In this document: one piece after another, positions 62,042-64,000 of the stretch
Layout of the letters: each line of letters opens with the position of its first letter
Position numbering within the stretch: position 1 is the stretch's first letter
Notes under the pieces: model-generated
Seen by the model: only the letters and a program-made list of their open reading frames with translations
The model's database searches: none
Told to the model about the DNA's origin: nothing
Program-made: the position numbers and the translations under genes
Assembly (NCBI GenBank): GCA_902470805.1
Contig: CABRHX010000007.1
Location: 1-64,000, forward strand
Reading direction: 5' to 3'
Length of the DNA: 64,000 bases
DNA from: an uncultured Collinsella sp.
Lineage (GTDB): Bacteria; Actinomycetota; Coriobacteriia; Coriobacteriales; Coriobacteriaceae

Positions 62042-62366
62042 GGAACGCCTCTCTCTGCATTGCGGCTGAAGCCCTGAGTCGCAACTAAAACTTCAAGTTG
62101 AACTTAAACGTTACCCATTGTACTCCGTTGCAATAAAGCTGGAAAGGGTTGCATACCGTCAACGGTCGCCAGCGCACGCCTGCCAACCCGCTCCGCTCAC
62201 GCCTCGCCGTCAGGCCCGGCGCCCCAACCAGCGCCGCCCGCGCCTCCGCTTCGTGTCGAAAATGCGCGTGCCCGCAATCCAGACCCATAAACCCACCACC
62301 TTTGGGTACAAATAACCGCAGACAACTAGCCGTGCCACGCTAACCACCCAGGAGCGGACACTATCC
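62042..62366. other. Gene-free divergent spacer
   Basis: 325 bases between the divergent phosphatase and antiporter genes. Presumed promoters at both ends; no repeat, hairpin or convincing small gene seen. Confidence 0.5.
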
Positions 62367-63968
62367 ATGAACCAGATTCTTCTCTTTATCGGCCTCGTCA
62401 TTATTCTGTGCCTGACCATCAAACCCGTCGGAAAAAAGCTCCCCTTCCCCACCCTGCTTATCTTTATCGCGCTGGGCATGCTGCTGGGCGTCAACGGTCC
62501 GGCGCACATAGACTTTAGCGACTATGCGCTCACCGAAACCGTCTGCAGCACGGCGCTGCTGTTCATCATGTTCTACGGCGGCTTTAACACCAACATCGAC
62601 CGTGCCAAGCCCGTCGCCGTGCCCGCGGTGCTGCTGAGCACGCTCGGCGTCGTCATCACCGCTGGCATCACCGGCGTGTTCGCGCACTTTGTACTGGGCT
62701 TCGACTGGATCGGCGGCCTGCTGCTGGGCTCGGTCGTGGCGTCAACCGATGCGGCCAGCGTCTTTAGTGTGCTGCGCGAGCACAGTCTTTCGCTAAAAGG
62801 CGGCACCGACTCGCTGCTCGAGGTCGAATCGGGCTCCAACGACCCCGTCGCCTACATGCTCACCGCCGTGCTCGCCACACTCGCGGCGGGCGGCGACATT
62901 AACATCCCCGTTCTGCTGGCCAAGCAAATTATCTTAGGCGTGGGCCTGGGCATTGTCATCGGCTGGGCATCGGGCCGCCTGATTGAGCGCGCGCACGCAA
63001 CGGCCGAGGGCGCGCAGACCATCTTTTTGTTCGCCGTGGCGATCGTCGCCTACGCACTACCAAGCTATCTGGGCGGCAACGGCTTTTTGGCTGTATACCT
63101 GGCCGGCATTGTGCTGGGTGCCAGCGACATCACCGGCAAAGTCGAGATGGCGCACTTCTTTGACACCCTCACCGAAATGGCGGAGATGACGATCTTCTTC
63201 TTGCTCGGCCTGCTCGTGACGCCCGCGCGCCTGCCGCAGATGCTGCTGCCGGGCCTGGCGCTCATGGCGTTCATGCTCTTCGTGAGCCGCCCCATCGCCG
63301 TCGGCGTGCTCCTAGCGCCCTTTAAGACGAATCCCAGCCAGGTCGCGCTCGTAAGCTGGGCGGGCCTGCGCGGAGCAGCTTCGGTCGTCTTTAGTCTCTT
63401 TGCCGTGGTGGCCAGCGTTCCCGGCGGTCACGACCTATTTGACCTGGTGTTTGTGATTGCCGTGTCGAGCATTGTGGTGCAGGGCTCGCTGCTGCCGGCG
63501 GTGGCAAAGAAGCTCGACATGATCGACGCGGAAGGCGACGTGCGCCGTACGTTTAACGATTACCGCGACGAGGACGGCATGTCGTTCGTTAAGCTCAAGG
63601 TGGGCTCGGGCCATCCGTTTGCCGGTCGCTCGCTCGCGGACATCGGCAGTGCCACGGACATGCTCGTAGTCCTGGTGCTGCGCGACGGCGCGCATCCAGT
63701 GCTGCCCAACGGCGATACCGTCATCGAAGAAGGCGATCTTCTGGTTATGGCTGCGCCGACGTTTGAAGAGCGTGCCGAGGTTACGCTGCGCGAGGTCACC
63801 GTGACACCCCACGGCCGCCTGGCCGGCCAGCGCCTGCGCGATGTGCCGCAGGGCAAGCACCCGTTTATCGTCGTGATGCTCAAGCGCGACGGCCAAACGA
63901 TCATCCCCGACGGCAACACCCTCATATATGCCGGCGACGAGGCCGTCATTGCCACGCTGGCATCGTAG
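62367..63968 (+). CDS. Potassium/proton antiporter (CPA1, NhaP2/CvrA type) with TrkA-C domains
   Basis: 533 residues from ATG 62367. About 12 membrane segments: VIILCLTIKPVGKKLPFPTLLIFIALGMLLG, then TALLFIMFYGGFNT, the ion-binding SVVASTDAASVFSVLR and LLEVESGSNDPVAYML (conserved Asp residues), and SWAGLRGAASVVFSLFA. The last ~150 residues carry two TrkA-C (RCK-C) modules, VKLKVGSGHPFAGRSLADIG and EVTVTPHGRLAGQRLRDVP, likely regulatory cytosolic domains. Exchanges K+ (or Na+) for H+. The last gene in the window. Confidence 0.92.
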   Translation: MNQILLFIGLVIILCLTIKPVGKKLPFPTLLIFIALGMLLGVNGPAHIDFSDYALTETVCSTALLFIMFYGGFNTNIDRAKPVAVPAVLLSTLGVVITAGITGVFAHFVLGFDWIGGLLLGSVVASTDAASVFSVLREHSLSLKGGTDSLLEVESGSNDPVAYMLTAVLATLAAGGDINIPVLLAKQIILGVGLGIVIGWASGRLIERAHATAEGAQTIFLFAVAIVAYALPSYLGGNGFLAVYLAGIVLGASDITGKVEMAHFFDTLTEMAEMTIFFLLGLLVTPARLPQMLLPGLALMAFMLFVSRPIAVGVLLAPFKTNPSQVALVSWAGLRGAASVVFSLFAVVASVPGGHDLFDLVFVIAVSSIVVQGSLLPAVAKKLDMIDAEGDVRRTFNDYRDEDGMSFVKLKVGSGHPFAGRSLADIGSATDMLVVLVLRDGAHPVLPNGDTVIEEGDLLVMAAPTFEERAEVTLREVTVTPHGRLAGQRLRDVPQGKHPFIVVMLKRDGQTIIPDGNTLIYAGDEAVIATLAS

Positions 63969-64000
63969 CGGCCAGAGGGCAGCCGTCCCGAATTGGCTAC

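Overview
The window looks like chromosomal DNA of a high-GC, Gram-positive gut anaerobe of the class Coriobacteriia, most likely Collinsella or a close relative. This is inferred from gene content and codon bias (G/C-ending codons), the mix of sortase and choline/glucan-type wall-repeat proteins, a Rho factor with a very long basic N-terminal extension, CarD, a SUF-only Fe-S pathway and ATP-type PEP carboxykinase. No rRNA, prophage or CRISPR array is present. There is one single-copy REP-type (RAYT) transposase.

Layout. 1-4.8 kb: three minus-strand secreted proteins built on tandem cell-wall-binding repeats: a GH25 lysozyme running off the left edge, a protein with an NlpC/P60-like C-terminus, and one ending in a small Cys/His zinc-like module. 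5.1-6.6 kb: an AT-richer two-gene cassette, a DUF4869 protein translationally coupled to a P-loop ATPase with a Toprim-like C-terminal half; this is the best candidate for an undescribed system. 6.6-14.7 kb: a surface-polysaccharide cluster of five GT2 glycosyltransferase genes, four on the minus strand and one divergent. 14.8-18.6 kb: a degenerate AAA/PD-(D/E)XK-type protein and a sortase-anchored lysozyme-like surface protein. 18.7-24.6 kb: an Rrf2 regulator divergent from sufC-B-D-S-U. 25.3-28.2 kb: the RAYT transposase, then a second NifU-like scaffold with a GGGtGRT-family protein. 28.5-33.6 kb: an FAD oxidoreductase, tRNA-Lys x2, tRNA-His, an aminotransferase, a ROK kinase and a VanZ-like protein. 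33.7-41.8 kb: a membrane-anchored acidic protein, rho, argS, carD and an HD-domain protein. 41.9-47.5 kb: proA, a prolyl-aminopeptidase-like hydrolase, proB and pncB. 47.6-49.6 kb: a small tail-anchored protein, tRNA-Ala, a PflX-type radical SAM protein and a probable 6S-like RNA. 49.8-52.2 kb: a WecA/TagO-type transferase and trpS. 52.6-59 kb: an MGMT-like protein, DegV, MarR, a B3/4 protein, pckA and lactate permease. 59.2 kb to the end: a polysaccharide flippase, a metallophosphatase and a K+/H+ antiporter.

How it fits together. The wall-repeat proteins, glycosyltransferases, WecA/TagO-like enzyme, flippase and sortase substrate all serve the cell envelope. The suf operon, its Rrf2 regulator and the NifU-like/GGGtGRT pair form an Fe-S block. 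The proA-peptidase-proB stretch is a proline block, and lactate permease and PckA serve central carbon metabolism.

The most unusual non-coding signals are repeats. Six copies of a palindrome carrying a GGGGACAGG-type core bracket three single genes in pairs. Two homologous 120-150 bp inverted elements keep their stems although the stem sequence differs. A 48-bp repeat lies the same distance upstream of rho and pckA. A 3' tRNA-Lys fragment with its terminator is duplicated. All functional calls come from reading motifs; no database search was run.
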